A DNA stretch of 64,000 bases from Pseudoalteromonas sp. MEBiC 03607 (GCF_004792295.1 NZ_SRRY01000001.1:2490501-2554500), one strand, 5' to 3'. Shown: positions 9,533-20,022, numbered from the stretch's first letter. Notes: generated by a model from the sequence alone, not told the origin. A program made the numbers and translations.

Positions 9533-10819
9533 ATGGCGGATAATAAAGCCACGGTCCATATTGATGGTCTTGATCCAATCGAACTTCCAATTTACCAAGG
9601 CACTGCTGGCCAAGACGTAATCGACGTACGTACGTTAGGTTCTCATGGCTACTTCACTTACGACCCAGGTTTCATGTCGACCGGTTCTTGTGAATCTTCA
9701 ATCACTTATATCGACGGCGGTAAAGGTGTATTACTACACCGTGGTTACCCAATTGAGCAACTAGCTGATGAGTCTAACTACATCGAAGTTTGCTACTTAC
9801 TGTTAAACGGCGAATTACCAACTAAAGAACAATACGATGAGTTTGCAAAAGAAATCACGCATAGCACTATGCTTGATACTAAAATCGCAAACTTCTTCCA
9901 AGGTTTCCGTTTTGATGCTCACCCTATGGCGATGCTATGTGGTGTTGTAGGTGCTTTATCTTCTTTCTATCACGAAGATTTAGACATCACTGATGCAACA
10001 CAACGTAAAACTAGTGCAATCAAACTAATTGCTAAGTTACCAACAATCGCTGCTATGGCTTACAAATACAACGTAGGTCAACCGTTTGTACACCCGCGTA
10101 ACGACTTAAGCTTTGCTGAAAACTTCTTACACATGATGTTCTCAGTACCTGCTGAAGAATATAAAGTTAGCCCTGTTCTTGCTAAAGCAATGGATAAAAT
10201 CTTCATGCTTCACGCAGACCACGAGCAAAACGCTTCAACGTCAACTGTACGTTTAGCTGGTTCATCAGGTGCAAACCCTTACGCGTGTATCGCGGCTGGT
10301 ATCGCATCTTTATGGGGTCCTGCGCACGGTGGTGCTAACGAAGCATGTCTTAACATGTTAGAAGAAATCGGTTCAGTAGACCGTATCGACGAATACGTTG
10401 CTAAAGCAAAAGATAAGTCAGATCCATTCCGTCTTATGGGCTTCGGTCACCGTGTATACAAAAACTTCGATCCACGTGCGACAGTAATGCGTCAAACATG
10501 TCACGAAGTACTAGCTGAGCTAAACATTCAAGATCCACTTCTTGATATCGCAATGAAGCTTGAGCAAATTGCACTAGAAGACCCATACTTCGTTGAGAAG
10601 AAACTTTACCCTAACGTAGACTTCTACTCAGGTATCATCTTAAAAGCTATCGGTATTCCAACAAGCATGTTCACTGTAATCTTTGCAATGTCACGTACTG
10701 TTGGTTGGATCTCTCACTGGGATGAGATGCTTTCTCAACCTGGTCACAAGATCAGCCGTCCTCGTCAGTTATACACTGGTGAAACTTCACGCGATTACGT
10801 ACCAACAGACAAGCGTTAA
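9533..10819 (+). CDS. gltA: Citrate synthase, hexameric type
   Basis: It condenses acetyl-CoA with oxaloacetate to citrate, the entry step of the TCA cycle. The 428 residues match the NADH-sensitive hexameric type of Gram-negative bacteria. The catalytic triad is visible as His265 (GPAHGGAN), His306 (GFGHRVYK) and Asp363 (NVDFYSG), equivalent to E. coli His264, His305 and Asp362. The ATG follows AGGAGATAAATAG. It is transcribed away from sdhCDAB and ends in its own terminator, so it is probably monocistronic. Allosteric NADH control is inferred from the subtype only. Confidence 0.98.
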   Translation: MADNKATVHIDGLDPIELPIYQGTAGQDVIDVRTLGSHGYFTYDPGFMSTGSCESSITYIDGGKGVLLHRGYPIEQLADESNYIEVCYLLLNGELPTKEQYDEFAKEITHSTMLDTKIANFFQGFRFDAHPMAMLCGVVGALSSFYHEDLDITDATQRKTSAIKLIAKLPTIAAMAYKYNVGQPFVHPRNDLSFAENFLHMMFSVPAEEYKVSPVLAKAMDKIFMLHADHEQNASTSTVRLAGSSGANPYACIAAGIASLWGPAHGGANEACLNMLEEIGSVDRIDEYVAKAKDKSDPFRLMGFGHRVYKNFDPRATVMRQTCHEVLAELNIQDPLLDIAMKLEQIALEDPYFVEKKLYPNVDFYSGIILKAIGIPTSMFTVIFAMSRTVGWISHWDEMLSQPGHKISRPRQLYTGETSRDYVPTDKR

Positions 10820-10834
10820 TACGAATTTGCGTTT

Positions 10835-10861
10835 AAAAAAGGCCGCTATGCGGCCTTTTTT
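10835..10861 (+). terminator. Intrinsic terminator after gltA
   Basis: GGCCGC (10841-10846) pairs with GCGGCC (10850-10855) around loop TAT, flanked by A6 and T6, a classical bidirectional-looking rho-independent terminator 15 bases after the gltA stop. Confidence 0.92.
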
Positions 10862-10930
10862 GTTGCCCTGCACTTGTCTATTTGTGCAAAGTAATTAAAA
10901 TCGTCGCATCCTCGTAGCTTAAGGCCTTCC

Positions 10931-12145
10931 ATGTTCGATATTGCAAAAATACGCGCTGACTTTCCATTACTGAATGAAACGGTTAATGAGCAGCCTCTGG
11001 TGTATTTAGACTCAGCAGCGACCTCACAAAAGCCACAAGCTGTTATTGATGCCCTTGCCCGTTTTTATAGTCATGAGAATGCCAATGTGCACCGTGGCCG
11101 TCATACACTCAGTGAAAACGCGACCCGCCAATATGAACACACCAGAACGCTACTTGCAGATTATTTTTCTGTTAAAGCCAATGAGTTAGTGTGGACCAAA
11201 GGAGCGACTGAATCGATTAATTTAATCGCAAATGGTCTGGCTTCTCGGCTTAAACCAGGCGATAAAATTGCTATCTCTGCGATTGAACATCACGCCAACA
11301 TAGTGCCATGGCAACAACTAGCACAGCGTACTGGTGCAGAACTAATTATTTTACCTATTGAAGATGACTTGGTCATTGATAGCGTAAGGTGCAGTGAGTT
11401 TATAAAACTGTATCAGCCTAAGATAGTTGCTGTTACTCATGCATCAAATACATTAGGTAATATCACTGATTTAGCGCCTATCATTACAGCATGTAAAGCC
11501 ATTAATGCTATTTCTGTGATTGATGGTGCGCAGGCTGCGATGCATTTACGCCCTAATCTACAAGAAATTTCTTGTGACTTTTACGTATTTTCTGCCCATA
11601 AAATGCTCGGGCCTACAGGTCTGGGTGGTCTTTATGGACGTTTCGAGCTGTTAAATTCGCTCGATGTTTATCAAACCGGTGGCGAAATGATCGAAACAGT
11701 GAGCCTCACGCAAAGCACTTTTCGGGATGCACCGGGTAAATTTGAAGCAGGAACACCTAATATTGCGGGTGTAATCGCCTTTAGTGAGGCAATAAAGTAT
11801 TTAACATCGTTAGATTTTCAGCAAATGCGTCAACATGAGCATACAGTTTTTGACTATGCGATAAAACAATTATCAGCTATTGATGGTATTAATATCTATT
11901 CAAACCAAATACATAACATCGGTAACATTAGTTTTAATTATCGCGATGAACATCCCTTCGATTTAGCCACTCTGCTTGATGGGTTTGGCGTTGCCGTGCG
12001 CAGTGGCCACCATTGCACACAACCTATAATGAGCCATTTGCACATTCCTGGTACAGTAAGAGCAAGCTTTGCGTTATATAACAATAAAGATGATGTAGAT
12101 GCGTTTATTGATGCTCTTAAAAACAGTATTGAGTTATTAGATTAA
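10931..12145 (+). CDS. csdA: Cysteine desulfurase, CsdA/SufS group
   Basis: PLP enzyme that takes sulfur from cysteine as an enzyme-bound persulfide and hands it to a SufE-type acceptor. The PLP lysine is Lys224 in SAHKMLGPTG. The catalytic cysteine is Cys362 in RSGHHCTQP, with the short active-site loop of group II desulfurases. The 404 residues are normal. A csdE gene follows after 13 bases and tcdA lies just beyond on the other strand, so CsdA fits better than SufS: no sufBCD genes are nearby, and csdA-csdE-tcdA also cluster in E. coli. A sulfur route toward the tcdA product is inferred from that clustering. Confidence 0.9.
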   Translation: MFDIAKIRADFPLLNETVNEQPLVYLDSAATSQKPQAVIDALARFYSHENANVHRGRHTLSENATRQYEHTRTLLADYFSVKANELVWTKGATESINLIANGLASRLKPGDKIAISAIEHHANIVPWQQLAQRTGAELIILPIEDDLVIDSVRCSEFIKLYQPKIVAVTHASNTLGNITDLAPIITACKAINAISVIDGAQAAMHLRPNLQEISCDFYVFSAHKMLGPTGLGGLYGRFELLNSLDVYQTGGEMIETVSLTQSTFRDAPGKFEAGTPNIAGVIAFSEAIKYLTSLDFQQMRQHEHTVFDYAIKQLSAIDGINIYSNQIHNIGNISFNYRDEHPFDLATLLDGFGVAVRSGHHCTQPIMSHLHIPGTVRASFALYNNKDDVDAFIDALKNSIELLD

Positions 12146-12158
12146 ATTTGGATAAGTT

Positions 12159-12572
12159 ATGAATTCAACGTTTGAAGCCGTTAGTAAAAACATTGAAACA
12201 GCTGCAGGTTGGCAGCAAAAATACCGCCAGATAATGCTATTAGGTAAGCAATTACCAGTTATGCCAGAAGTGCTTAAAGTAGATGATGCCCTAGTTAAAG
12301 GCTGCGAAAGTAAAGTGTGGCTATATATCGACTTTGATCATACAGAAAATAGCCTTGTTTTAGCTGGTGATTCAGATACCCGTATCGTTAAAGGACTATT
12401 GGCTTTAATTTTAGCCTTATACAATGGTCTAACACCGGAACAAGCAGCACAAATAAATGCCTATGATGAATTTGAACGACTCGGTCTAATTAGCCATTTA
12501 AGCCCTTCTCGCGGCAATGGCATCAAAGCCATGGTTGATAAAATTCAAACCATGGCTGAGCAAAACCGCTAA
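12159..12572 (+). CDS. csdE: SufE-family sulfur acceptor CsdE
   Basis: Small sulfur-acceptor protein that stimulates its cognate cysteine desulfurase by receiving the persulfide on a conserved cysteine. The 137 residues are all SufE/CsdE fold. The acceptor is Cys49 in LVKGCESKVW. RIVKGLLALILALYNGLTP and the C-terminal LSPSRGNGIKAM are family signatures. The ATG follows GGATAAGTT. Pairing with csdA favours CsdE over SufE. Its stop lies only 3 bases from the stop of the convergent tcdA, with no room for a terminator between them. Confidence 0.93.
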   Translation: MNSTFEAVSKNIETAAGWQQKYRQIMLLGKQLPVMPEVLKVDDALVKGCESKVWLYIDFDHTENSLVLAGDSDTRIVKGLLALILALYNGLTPEQAAQINAYDEFERLGLISHLSPSRGNGIKAMVDKIQTMAEQNR

Positions 12573-12575
12573 ATG

Positions 12576-13370
12576 TTATAAAGAACGCTGTTTTTTATCT
12601 AAATATTTTCTGATTGCTTTGGCTGCGACAAAAAAGCCAAAGCTTCCTGTTACCATTGTGGCTGAGCCAAAACCATTGTTACAATCCATATTCATTGAAC
12701 CATCTGCGCCTTGTTTTGCTTGGCAAACCTCGCCTTCAGAGGTTGGATATACAAGCTGTTCAGTTGAATAAACACAATCTACGTTAAATTTACGCTTTGG
12801 ATTGCTACTAAAGTTGTACTGTTTTCGCAAAATATACCGTACTTTTGCAAGCAAAGGATCATGGGTTGTCTTAGCTACATCACCAAAGCTAATTTGGCTC
12901 GGATCAGTTTGTCCGCCTGCGCCACCGGTTGTAATAACGGGTAATTTTATACGCTTACAATGTGCAATTAACGCGGCCTTTTCTTTCACTGCATCAATAC
13001 AATCAATCACATAATCAAAGCCTTGAATATGCTCACGAATGTTATCTAGCGTTATAAAGTCATCAATAACATTAATTTTGATATCTGGGTTTATCAGCTC
13101 ACAACGTGTTTTCATCGCTTCAACTTTTGCTTCACCTACGGTGCCAGTCAAAGCATGGATTTGACGATTAACATTAGTTGCACAAATATCATCAAGATCT
13201 ATTAAGGTTAGTTGTCCTACACCCGTGCGAGCTAGCGCTTCAGCGGCCCAACTACCTACACCACCAATACCAATGACACAAAAATGTGCTTGTTGTAACC
13301 AATCAAATTGCTGATGACCATATAAACGTTTAATGCCACCAAAACGGATGTCTTGTGTTGTTTCTTTCAT
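12576..13370 (-). CDS. tcdA: tRNA threonylcarbamoyladenosine dehydratase
   Basis: E1-like ATP-dependent dehydratase that cyclises t6A37 of tRNAs to ct6A (TcdA, formerly CsdL). The ThiF/MoeB nucleotide motif IGIGGVGSWAAEALARTG is at about 33-50 and TNVNRQIHALTGTVG is the signature. VVTTGGAGGQ-type (here VITTGGAGGQTDPSQI), FNVDCVYSTE and MDCNNGFGSATMVTG align with E. coli TcdA throughout. The 264 residues are normal. It is the last gene of the minus-strand run from comEC and abuts the pseudouridine synthase gene. Confidence 0.95.
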   Translation of the reverse strand: MKETTQDIRFGGIKRLYGHQQFDWLQQAHFCVIGIGGVGSWAAEALARTGVGQLTLIDLDDICATNVNRQIHALTGTVGEAKVEAMKTRCELINPDIKINVIDDFITLDNIREHIQGFDYVIDCIDAVKEKAALIAHCKRIKLPVITTGGAGGQTDPSQISFGDVAKTTHDPLLAKVRYILRKQYNFSSNPKRKFNVDCVYSTEQLVYPTSEGEVCQAKQGADGSMNMDCNNGFGSATMVTGSFGFFVAAKAIRKYLDKKQRSL

Positions 13371-14045
13371 TTACCAATCCAACGTCCAAGGAGCTGTCCA
13401 CTCTTTGAATTCGTCTGAGTTAAAAACTTCATTGAGATGAGCACCCAAAGTGTAATCGCATCGATACTCTTTAAGCTGCCCTTTATAGCTAAATTGTAAT
13501 GCATAAGCATGCAAATTTGTGCGCTCGTCTTTACTTCCTGCATACGTGCTATCACCAAGAATTGGCGCACCCAAGCTTTTCATCGCGACTCTTAGTTGAT
13601 GTGTTTTACCCGAAAAAGGTTTTAATAGGTAGGCACGTAGTCCAGGGCGAATACTTTTTGAATAAAAGCGGGTAACAGCCGGGTTGGTTTGGCTCTTTAG
13701 CAATTTAAAAGCGCCCCGACGACTTCTTTCCATATCCCCTTTTATCCAACCTTGTTTCTTCTTTGGTTTTGCATCACTGAGTGCAAGATAAAATTTATGC
13801 ACTTGATGGGCGCTGAATAGCGCAGTGAACTTTGCTGCTGCTTCTTTGTGACGGGCTAAAATAATTAAACCCGAGGTGACTTTATCAAGGCGATGTACAG
13901 GATATAGTTTTTCGTTTACAAGTTGCTCTGCAAGTACAACAAAACCAGCACATTCTTCACTATGAAAGCTTACACCTGCTGGTTTATAAAATACAAAAAA
14001 GTCATCTTCACTTGCATGAAGATGAACTGTATTTACATCGTGCAT
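13371..14045 (-). CDS. RluA-family RNA pseudouridine synthase
   Basis: Isomerises a uridine to pseudouridine in an RNA that cannot be named from sequence. The catalytic aspartate is Asp54 in HRLDKVTSGLIILARH, and FSGKTHQLRVAMKSLGAPILGD is the second RluA-family signature. At 224 residues it is a catalytic domain without an S4 RNA-binding domain, closest in layout to the short TruC/RluA-like group. It starts 3 bases after kdsB and is followed directly by tcdA, so two RNA-modifying enzymes end this operon. RluA itself or TruC are alternatives. Confidence 0.88.
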   Translation of the reverse strand: MHDVNTVHLHASEDDFFVFYKPAGVSFHSEECAGFVVLAEQLVNEKLYPVHRLDKVTSGLIILARHKEAAAKFTALFSAHQVHKFYLALSDAKPKKKQGWIKGDMERSRRGAFKLLKSQTNPAVTRFYSKSIRPGLRAYLLKPFSGKTHQLRVAMKSLGAPILGDSTYAGSKDERTNLHAYALQFSYKGQLKEYRCDYTLGAHLNEVFNSDEFKEWTAPWTLDW

Positions 14046-14048
14046 TGG

Positions 14049-14804
14049 TTATTTACTCAGCACTGCAATGACGCGGGCTAAGTCCTCTGGCGTGTCTACA
14101 CCTGCTTGTGGAGCACATAATGCCTTAGCTATTTTGATTTTATAACCATGATAAAGCACACGAAGCTGCTCTAGAGATTCAAGGACTTCTAACGGAGATT
14201 CTGGTAGCTCAATATATTGAGTAATAAACCCTGCTCGGTAAGCATAAATACCAATATGGCGGGCATAATCATCAAGATTGATTTTATCAGTTTGATTACT
14301 CATCATCGCATCTCGATGATAAGGAATGGTTGCACGCGAAAAATACACTGCATTGTTGTGCGCATCGCTAACCACTTTTACACAATTAGGGTTAAATATA
14401 TCGTCGATATCATCAATACTTGTGCTCAATGTTGCCATAGGCGCGTCAGAATCAGCGAGTAGTTTAGCCACTTGCGAGACATTTTCACTAGCTAATAAAG
14501 GCTCATCGCCTTGCACGTTAACGACAATCGTATCACTTTCAAGTTGGAGTTGTTCAACCACTTCAGCTAAACGTTCTGTCCCTGATTGATGATCTTCACG
14601 CGTCATTAGAACATTACTTGTAAACTCACTAACAGTGTCAAATACTGCTTGATGATCGGTGGCAACATAAACGTGTGATGCGCCTGAAGCAACTGCTTTT
14701 TCATAAACATGTTGGATCATTGGCTTACCACATATATCAGCAAGTGGTTTAGCTGGTAAACGTGTCGATGCGTAACGAGCAGGAATTACAACTACGAATT
14801 CCAC
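14049..14804 (-). CDS. kdsB: 3-deoxy-manno-octulosonate cytidylyltransferase (CMP-Kdo synthetase)
   Basis: Activates Kdo with CTP to CMP-Kdo for inner-core LPS synthesis. The nucleotide-binding N-terminus [23 protein letters not shown] is followed by NVQGDEPLL and a C-terminal [14 protein letters not shown], all KdsB signatures. The 251 residues are normal. The start is GTG, inside the end of ycaR (13-base overlap); alignment with E. coli [14 protein letters not shown] supports it. It shares an operon with msbA and lpxK, the other LPS genes. Confidence 0.96.
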   Translation of the reverse strand: MEFVVVIPARYASTRLPAKPLADICGKPMIQHVYEKAVASGASHVYVATDHQAVFDTVSEFTSNVLMTREDHQSGTERLAEVVEQLQLESDTIVVNVQGDEPLLASENVSQVAKLLADSDAPMATLSTSIDDIDDIFNPNCVKVVSDAHNNAVYFSRATIPYHRDAMMSNQTDKINLDDYARHIGIYAYRAGFITQYIELPESPLEVLESLEQLRVLYHGYKIKIAKALCAPQAGVDTPEDLARVIAVLSK

Positions 14805-14989
14805 TTATCAACCTCTTCTTGGCTTAGTTCACGTGCTTCATTTTCTAAAAGCACTGGGATATCGTCTTTGATTGGATAAGCAAGTTTCGCTGCTGTACTA
14901 ATCAGCTCTTGATTTTCTTTATCAAGACGTAATTTACCTTTACACACTGGACAGGCGATAATTTCAAGTAATTTTGTATCAAAGGCCAT
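14792..14989 (-). CDS. ycaR: Trm112/YcaR-family zinc-ribbon-like protein
   Basis: A 65-residue protein of the Trm112 (UPF0434) family. [18 protein letters not shown] carries the single CxxC pair, and [20 protein letters not shown] is the family core. Eukaryotic Trm112 activates methyltransferases; the bacterial role is not established, though it almost always sits between lpxK and kdsB, as here. The ATG follows AAGGGATCCTCA and overlaps the lpxK end by 11 bases. The function is therefore unknown, but the identity is clear. Confidence 0.93.
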   Translation of the reverse strand: MAFDTKLLEIIACPVCKGKLRLDKENQELISTAAKLAYPIKDDIPVLLENEARELSQEEVDKWNS

Positions 14990-15956
14990 TGAGGATCCCT
15001 TTTTGTTTTAATAATAAATTTAGTTTTTCGATAACCGTTGTTGTCGGCTTTGCATCCACAGGCAAATAATACCAATTTGGCTTGGCAAAGCTAAAGCATT
15101 TAACTGCATCTTTTTCTGTCATAAAAACAGCGTCATCACCAAACATAGTAAAGTCACTTGCTTGGTAGGCATAGTGATCGCGAAAATGATGAGTCGATAG
15201 CAAGTTAATGCCTTGCTGCTCAAGACTTATCTCAAAGCGTTTCGGGTTACCAATAGCACTGACGGCGTGGCCTTTATCTTGAACTGAATTGGCGAGTTTT
15301 GAATCACTCACGGTTCGAAATGGGCTCGATGCTAAATCATAGCGGCTTTGTGCATTGCCGCCATTTTCAATGACTAAATCAACCGATTTTAAGCGCGCTT
15401 TGGTTTCACGAAGTGGACCTGCTGGCATTAATAAACCGTTACCAAACTGGCGTTCACTATCAACAATACAGCATTCTATATCTCGGGCCATTTTGTAATG
15501 TTGCATACCATCATCAGAAATGATGACATCAATATCGTGCTGTTCTAATTTTTTAATACTGGCTTGACGGTCAGGTCCAACCATAACAACACAACCTAAA
15601 CGACGTCTAATAAGTACAGGTTCGTCACCCGCTTGTGTTGTAGTCGTCTCATCAGTAACTAACAATGGATACGAGTCAGACTGACCACCATAACCACGAC
15701 TGATCACCGCCACTTTTAAACCTTGTTGTTTTAAGAACTCAGCAAGCCAAATTACAAATGGCGTTTTGCCGTTGCCACCCACACTTATGTTACCAACCAC
15801 AATAACAGGTACATGCGCTTTAAAAGCCTTCAGAATATTAAGCTTATATAACAAAGCACGAAGCGTTGAGATTAGCCAAAAAAGCACACTCAAAGGTAAG
15901 AGTAAAACACTGAGTAAACCTGGTCTTTTATACCAGCTTTTTTCAATAACACTCAC
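14979..15956 (-). CDS. lpxK: Tetraacyldisaccharide 4'-kinase
   Basis: Inner-membrane kinase that phosphorylates the 4' position of the lipid A precursor to give lipid IVA. It has an N-terminal hydrophobic anchor (about 15-32), a P-loop [12 protein letters not shown] (55-66), the [14 protein letters not shown] segment, the SDDGMQHY motif and a C-terminal MTEKDAVKC followed by WYYLPVDA, all typical. The 325 residues are normal. The GTG start shares its first base with the msbA stop (TAGTG), so it is translationally coupled to the flippase that moves its product. Confidence 0.96.
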   Translation of the reverse strand: MSVIEKSWYKRPGLLSVLLLPLSVLFWLISTLRALLYKLNILKAFKAHVPVIVVGNISVGGNGKTPFVIWLAEFLKQQGLKVAVISRGYGGQSDSYPLLVTDETTTTQAGDEPVLIRRRLGCVVMVGPDRQASIKKLEQHDIDVIISDDGMQHYKMARDIECCIVDSERQFGNGLLMPAGPLRETKARLKSVDLVIENGGNAQSRYDLASSPFRTVSDSKLANSVQDKGHAVSAIGNPKRFEISLEQQGINLLSTHHFRDHYAYQASDFTMFGDDAVFMTEKDAVKCFSFAKPNWYYLPVDAKPTTTVIEKLNLLLKQKGILNGL

Positions 15957-17698
15957 TACTGCTCACCAAATTGCATTTTACAAAGAGCGGAATAGGTGCC
16001 GTCTTTTTCAAGCAGCTCGCTATGCGTGCCCTTTTCGATAACCTGACCATGATCAATAACATAAATACAATCACTGTTTTCTATTGTTGATAAACGGTGT
16101 GCTATCACAATTGATGTTTTTTCTTTCATTAAGCTATCAAGTGCATGCTGGATCAGCTTTTCAGACTCAGTATCGAGAGCTGATGTCGCCTCATCGAGAA
16201 TTAAAATAGGTGCATCTTTTAAAATGGCACGTGCAATCGCGATACGTTGACGCTGACCGCCAGATAACATCACGCCGTTTTCACCCACCATGGTATTTAA
16301 ACCTTCTGGCAAGTCTTTAACAAATTCCCAAACATGGGCTTGTTTGGCAACCGCCATTAACTCTTCATTACTGAGTTCACGTTCAAGGCCATAGCATATG
16401 TTATTTGCAATAGTATCGTTAAATAACACCACTTGCTGTGAAACCAATGCAAATTGCTTACGAAGATCCGTTAGCTTGTAATCAGCGATATTGACACCAT
16501 CGAGTAAAATTTCACTTTCACCTTCTAGCTCATAGTAACGTGGCAATAAATTTGAAATGGTCGATTTACCAGAGCCAGAGCGCCCCACTAATGCAATGCT
16601 TTCGCCGGCATTAATCGTTAGCGACAAGTTTTTCAAAACTGGTTCATCTTTAGTTGGGTATTTGAAAGTAACGTTGTTTATTTCAATGTGCCCTGTCACT
16701 TTATCAATACTATAGGTGCCAGTGTCTTTTTCTACATCTTCATCAAGTACCAAAAAGATACTTTGTGCTGCAGAAATACCACGTTGTAAGTCACTATTTA
16801 CATTTGAAAGTTGCTTAAGTGGACGTAATAACATCATCATTGATGATATTAGTAATACGAAATCACCAGAGCTGATTGTGTCTATCATTGATGGCATTGA
16901 CACGACCCATAAAATCACTGCCATTGCGCTCGCAGCTAAGATCTGAATAACCGAAACACTTAACGCCTTTGTTGCATCCATTTTAATACGTTGCTGACGA
17001 TTATGGTTATTGATCGCTGAAAACTGAGCAATCTCTTGCTGCTGACCACCAAATCCGTGGATTACTTTATGCCCAGAGAGCATCTGCTCTGAACTACGAG
17101 TAACTTGCCCCATCGCTGATTGAATTTTTTTAGAGATCATCCGAAAGCGTTTCGATACAAAGGCAACAATCACTGCCACCAGCGGAATAATAACCAAGAA
17201 AATCAGCGATAACTTCCAACTTGTATAAAACATATTGAAAAGTAAAAAAACAACAAACGCCCCTTCTCTCACCACAATTAACAGCGCTTTAGTAATTGCC
17301 TGTTGTACTTGCTCTGTATCGAAAGTGATTTTAGAAATTAAATCACCATTAGAATTTTTGTCATGAAAAGACACAGGTAAATGTAATATATGTTCGAATA
17401 ATTGTTGGCGAAGAGTTCTAACAACTTGGGAGCCAACATAACTCAAGCAGTAAGATGACATGTAATTAAACATGCCTCGACCAAGCACTAACGCGATAAC
17501 AACGAATGGTGCATAAGTTAATACATCAGTATTACGAGCATTTAAGCCTTCATCAATAAAAGGTTTCATTAAATTGATAAACAGTGCATCCATGGCAGAA
17601 TAGCCAACCATGCCAACAATGGCGAAAAACGCGATTAATTTATAATCACCCACATAACTGATTAATCGCTTATAAATTTGGGATGTAGTTTGATCCAT
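15956..17698 (-). CDS. msbA: Lipid A export ATP-binding/permease protein MsbA
   Basis: Homodimeric ABC half-transporter that flips core-lipid A across the inner membrane. Residues 1-320 form six membrane helices. The ATPase domain has Walker A GRSGSGKST (372-380), signature LSGGQ (478-482) and Walker B ILILDEATSALD (498-509). The 580 residues equal the family length. It is followed by lpxK with a one-base overlap and preceded by comEC at 59 bases, the same order as in E. coli. Identity is secure from sequence and context together. Confidence 0.96.
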   Translation of the reverse strand: MDQTTSQIYKRLISYVGDYKLIAFFAIVGMVGYSAMDALFINLMKPFIDEGLNARNTDVLTYAPFVVIALVLGRGMFNYMSSYCLSYVGSQVVRTLRQQLFEHILHLPVSFHDKNSNGDLISKITFDTEQVQQAITKALLIVVREGAFVVFLLFNMFYTSWKLSLIFLVIIPLVAVIVAFVSKRFRMISKKIQSAMGQVTRSSEQMLSGHKVIHGFGGQQQEIAQFSAINNHNRQQRIKMDATKALSVSVIQILAASAMAVILWVVSMPSMIDTISSGDFVLLISSMMMLLRPLKQLSNVNSDLQRGISAAQSIFLVLDEDVEKDTGTYSIDKVTGHIEINNVTFKYPTKDEPVLKNLSLTINAGESIALVGRSGSGKSTISNLLPRYYELEGESEILLDGVNIADYKLTDLRKQFALVSQQVVLFNDTIANNICYGLERELSNEELMAVAKQAHVWEFVKDLPEGLNTMVGENGVMLSGGQRQRIAIARAILKDAPILILDEATSALDTESEKLIQHALDSLMKEKTSIVIAHRLSTIENSDCIYVIDHGQVIEKGTHSELLEKDGTYSALCKMQFGEQ

Positions 17699-17757
17699 AA
17701 CACTCTCTTATTCATAGACTTCGACTATTGTAGCCTTATGGGGGTAAAAACAAAACG

Positions 17758-20022
17758 TCAATCTTGTTCGAACCAGTAACTTTCATGCTCGCGAGCTGAT
17801 TCAACTAAAAAGGTATCGTTATAGAATTTGATTCTAATATGGCCACTGTCTGCTGTACTTAACTGCGCTATATCACGGTCTTGATAACGTTTTACAACCT
17901 CAGGGTGAGGAAACTGCCACTGCCCTTGGTATGCACTTGAGTGGATAACCAGTTTAGGCCGCACCTGCTCAATAAACGCCTGACTTGACGATGTATTACT
18001 ACCGTGATGAGGGCTGACGAGTACTGTCGCTTGCAGGTCTGGGAGCCTGGTAATGAGTTGTTGCTCTGCTTCAGCAGAAATATCGCCGGTTAATAACACA
18101 CTATACTCACCCGACTTCACCCTCAAAATGCAAGATTGATCATTGTTATTATCACCAGGCATACTAAAGCTAGTTAAGCTAACATTGCCGATTTTTAAAA
18201 GCTTTGGCTCACAACGAGCATTCACGCCATGCGGATGAAAATACTTTAACGTCTCTCCAAAGCCATTTTCATTCCACGAGTGAAGACCTCCAATGTGGTC
18301 ATTATCTTGATGACTTACTATAGTGGCAATCACCTCAAGCTTAAGCGCATTTATGTTTGCTAATAAAACTGACTGAATATAGTCATATCGACCAAAATAA
18401 CGTGGCCCTAAATCATAGACAACCGCCTTATTTTCTTCGCTGAGCATCACCATTAAGCCATGACCAACGTCAAATACATCTAACTGAAAAGTGCTTTTCG
18501 GCGACAAAAGCCAATCAAAAGTTACAATCAATACAGGAATAATGGTAAATGCTCGATAAGGATAACAAAGAAACAATAACAGAGTGCTGTAAATCAAAAC
18601 TAAGGTATTGAACTCAACAAATGCGAACTCAAGCCAGCGCCATTGTTTTGGGACTAACATTATCGATTGATAAAGGTAATTTAAAACAAAATCTAAGCCA
18701 TATAAAAGTAGCGATAAATCTAAAAATAAAGATAAAAAACTGTACAAAACTAAAAATGGTAAAACAATGACACTAATTATTGGCACAGCGACTAAATTTA
18801 CCAGCAAGCCAATCGTACTTACGCCATCAAAGTAAAACAGTGACAATGGCAACAGGCCTATAAATAACGCTAATTGAATTAAGCCAAGCTGTATAACACG
18901 TCTGTAAAAACCTAAGTTTTTGCCAAGAGAACTTCGAATAACAAGAAAAATAATAGCAACAGCAATAAAACTAAAATACAAACCGGGGTTTAATAACGTA
19001 AATGGATCAATAATCAGCACTAGTGTAAGAGCATAAAGAATTGTTCGCCATCGCAATGGATTCTTATTTAAGATGTAGATAAATAGCAAACAGCCTAACA
19101 TCAACAATGCGCGCACTGCAGACACGGCAAAACCACTTAGATATACATAGGTAGCTGCAAAACAAAAACCTATCAGCATAAACCAACTATTAATCTGACG
19201 GGTTTGAGACACAGGTATTCGCATTATACGGGTGAGATATTTACTAAAGTAAAAGCCGATTGCATATACAAGCCCGATGTGTAGTCCTGAGATTGCCAAA
19301 AGATGGCTTATACCTAATTCACGTAGTTGTTGTTTATTTTGTTGCGATATTTTGCTTTTATCGCCAGTTAGCAAAGCATAGTAAAGCCATTGTAATTGGC
19401 TGCCAGTAGTTATAGTCGATATGTAATTGCGATATACCTCAGTACTAGTAGGTTTACCAGTCTGATTTTCTATCTGTATTTTAGAAACTGTGCGCCCTTT
19501 ATAAAAAAGTCTTTGTCTAAACGCATGTCGTTCACGATCAAAACTATTATAATTTTTTACGCTTCTAAACGGCTTAAGCTTTATTTGCGCACTCACTTCA
19601 TCACCAACCATCAGTTTTTGCGCTGTGCTAACACTAATCATTGCTATAGGTGGTTTTAATTTAGAGAGACTGCACCCCTGTATGCTTTTTAGGCTTGCTT
19701 TAACGTAGAAAGGTGACTGGACTGAGTGTATTGAAATTACTTGAAAATTAGCAATTACTGGTTTTTTAGGTCTTAAGTCGCATTCGCTTTGAGAATAAAA
19801 GACTAAGTAATGAAAAAATACTAAAAAAATACCGCAAATAAACCCTGACAATATTGGCAAAAAAGGCTTAAAATAGGCAGCTGCTAAAATAACAGCAAAA
19901 CTTATTAGATAAAACACTGCAGTGTTTGCCGTATAAAGGGTAATAAAACAACCCAATATAAAACCACTGCATAACCAAACAGATGTAAATGGTTGCTTTA
20001 AATGGCTAAGAAAACGATCCAA
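17758..20022 (-). CDS. comEC: ComEC/Rec2-type DNA uptake channel
   Basis: Inner-membrane channel that passes single-stranded DNA into the cytoplasm during natural transformation. It has N-terminal helices with a DUF4131-type periplasmic region (about 30-185), the ComEC core with ISHLLAISGLHIGL (238-251) and many helices to about 505, and a metallo-beta-lactamase-like domain with SHQDNDHIGG (570-579). The 754 residues are normal. The best start is TTG at 20022 behind AGGT. No in-frame ATG lies near it, and the start region overlaps the divergent DUF2062 gene by 21 bases. Competence in this organism is inferred only; no other uptake genes are in the window. Confidence 0.93.
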   Translation of the reverse strand: MDRFLSHLKQPFTSVWLCSGFILGCFITLYTANTAVFYLISFAVILAAAYFKPFLPILSGFICGIFLVFFHYLVFYSQSECDLRPKKPVIANFQVISIHSVQSPFYVKASLKSIQGCSLSKLKPPIAMISVSTAQKLMVGDEVSAQIKLKPFRSVKNYNSFDRERHAFRQRLFYKGRTVSKIQIENQTGKPTSTEVYRNYISTITTGSQLQWLYYALLTGDKSKISQQNKQQLRELGISHLLAISGLHIGLVYAIGFYFSKYLTRIMRIPVSQTRQINSWFMLIGFCFAATYVYLSGFAVSAVRALLMLGCLLFIYILNKNPLRWRTILYALTLVLIIDPFTLLNPGLYFSFIAVAIIFLVIRSSLGKNLGFYRRVIQLGLIQLALFIGLLPLSLFYFDGVSTIGLLVNLVAVPIISVIVLPFLVLYSFLSLFLDLSLLLYGLDFVLNYLYQSIMLVPKQWRWLEFAFVEFNTLVLIYSTLLLFLCYPYRAFTIIPVLIVTFDWLLSPKSTFQLDVFDVGHGLMVMLSEENKAVVYDLGPRYFGRYDYIQSVLLANINALKLEVIATIVSHQDNDHIGGLHSWNENGFGETLKYFHPHGVNARCEPKLLKIGNVSLTSFSMPGDNNNDQSCILRVKSGEYSVLLTGDISAEAEQQLITRLPDLQATVLVSPHHGSNTSSSQAFIEQVRPKLVIHSSAYQGQWQFPHPEVVKRYQDRDIAQLSTADSGHIRIKFYNDTFLVESAREHESYWFEQD

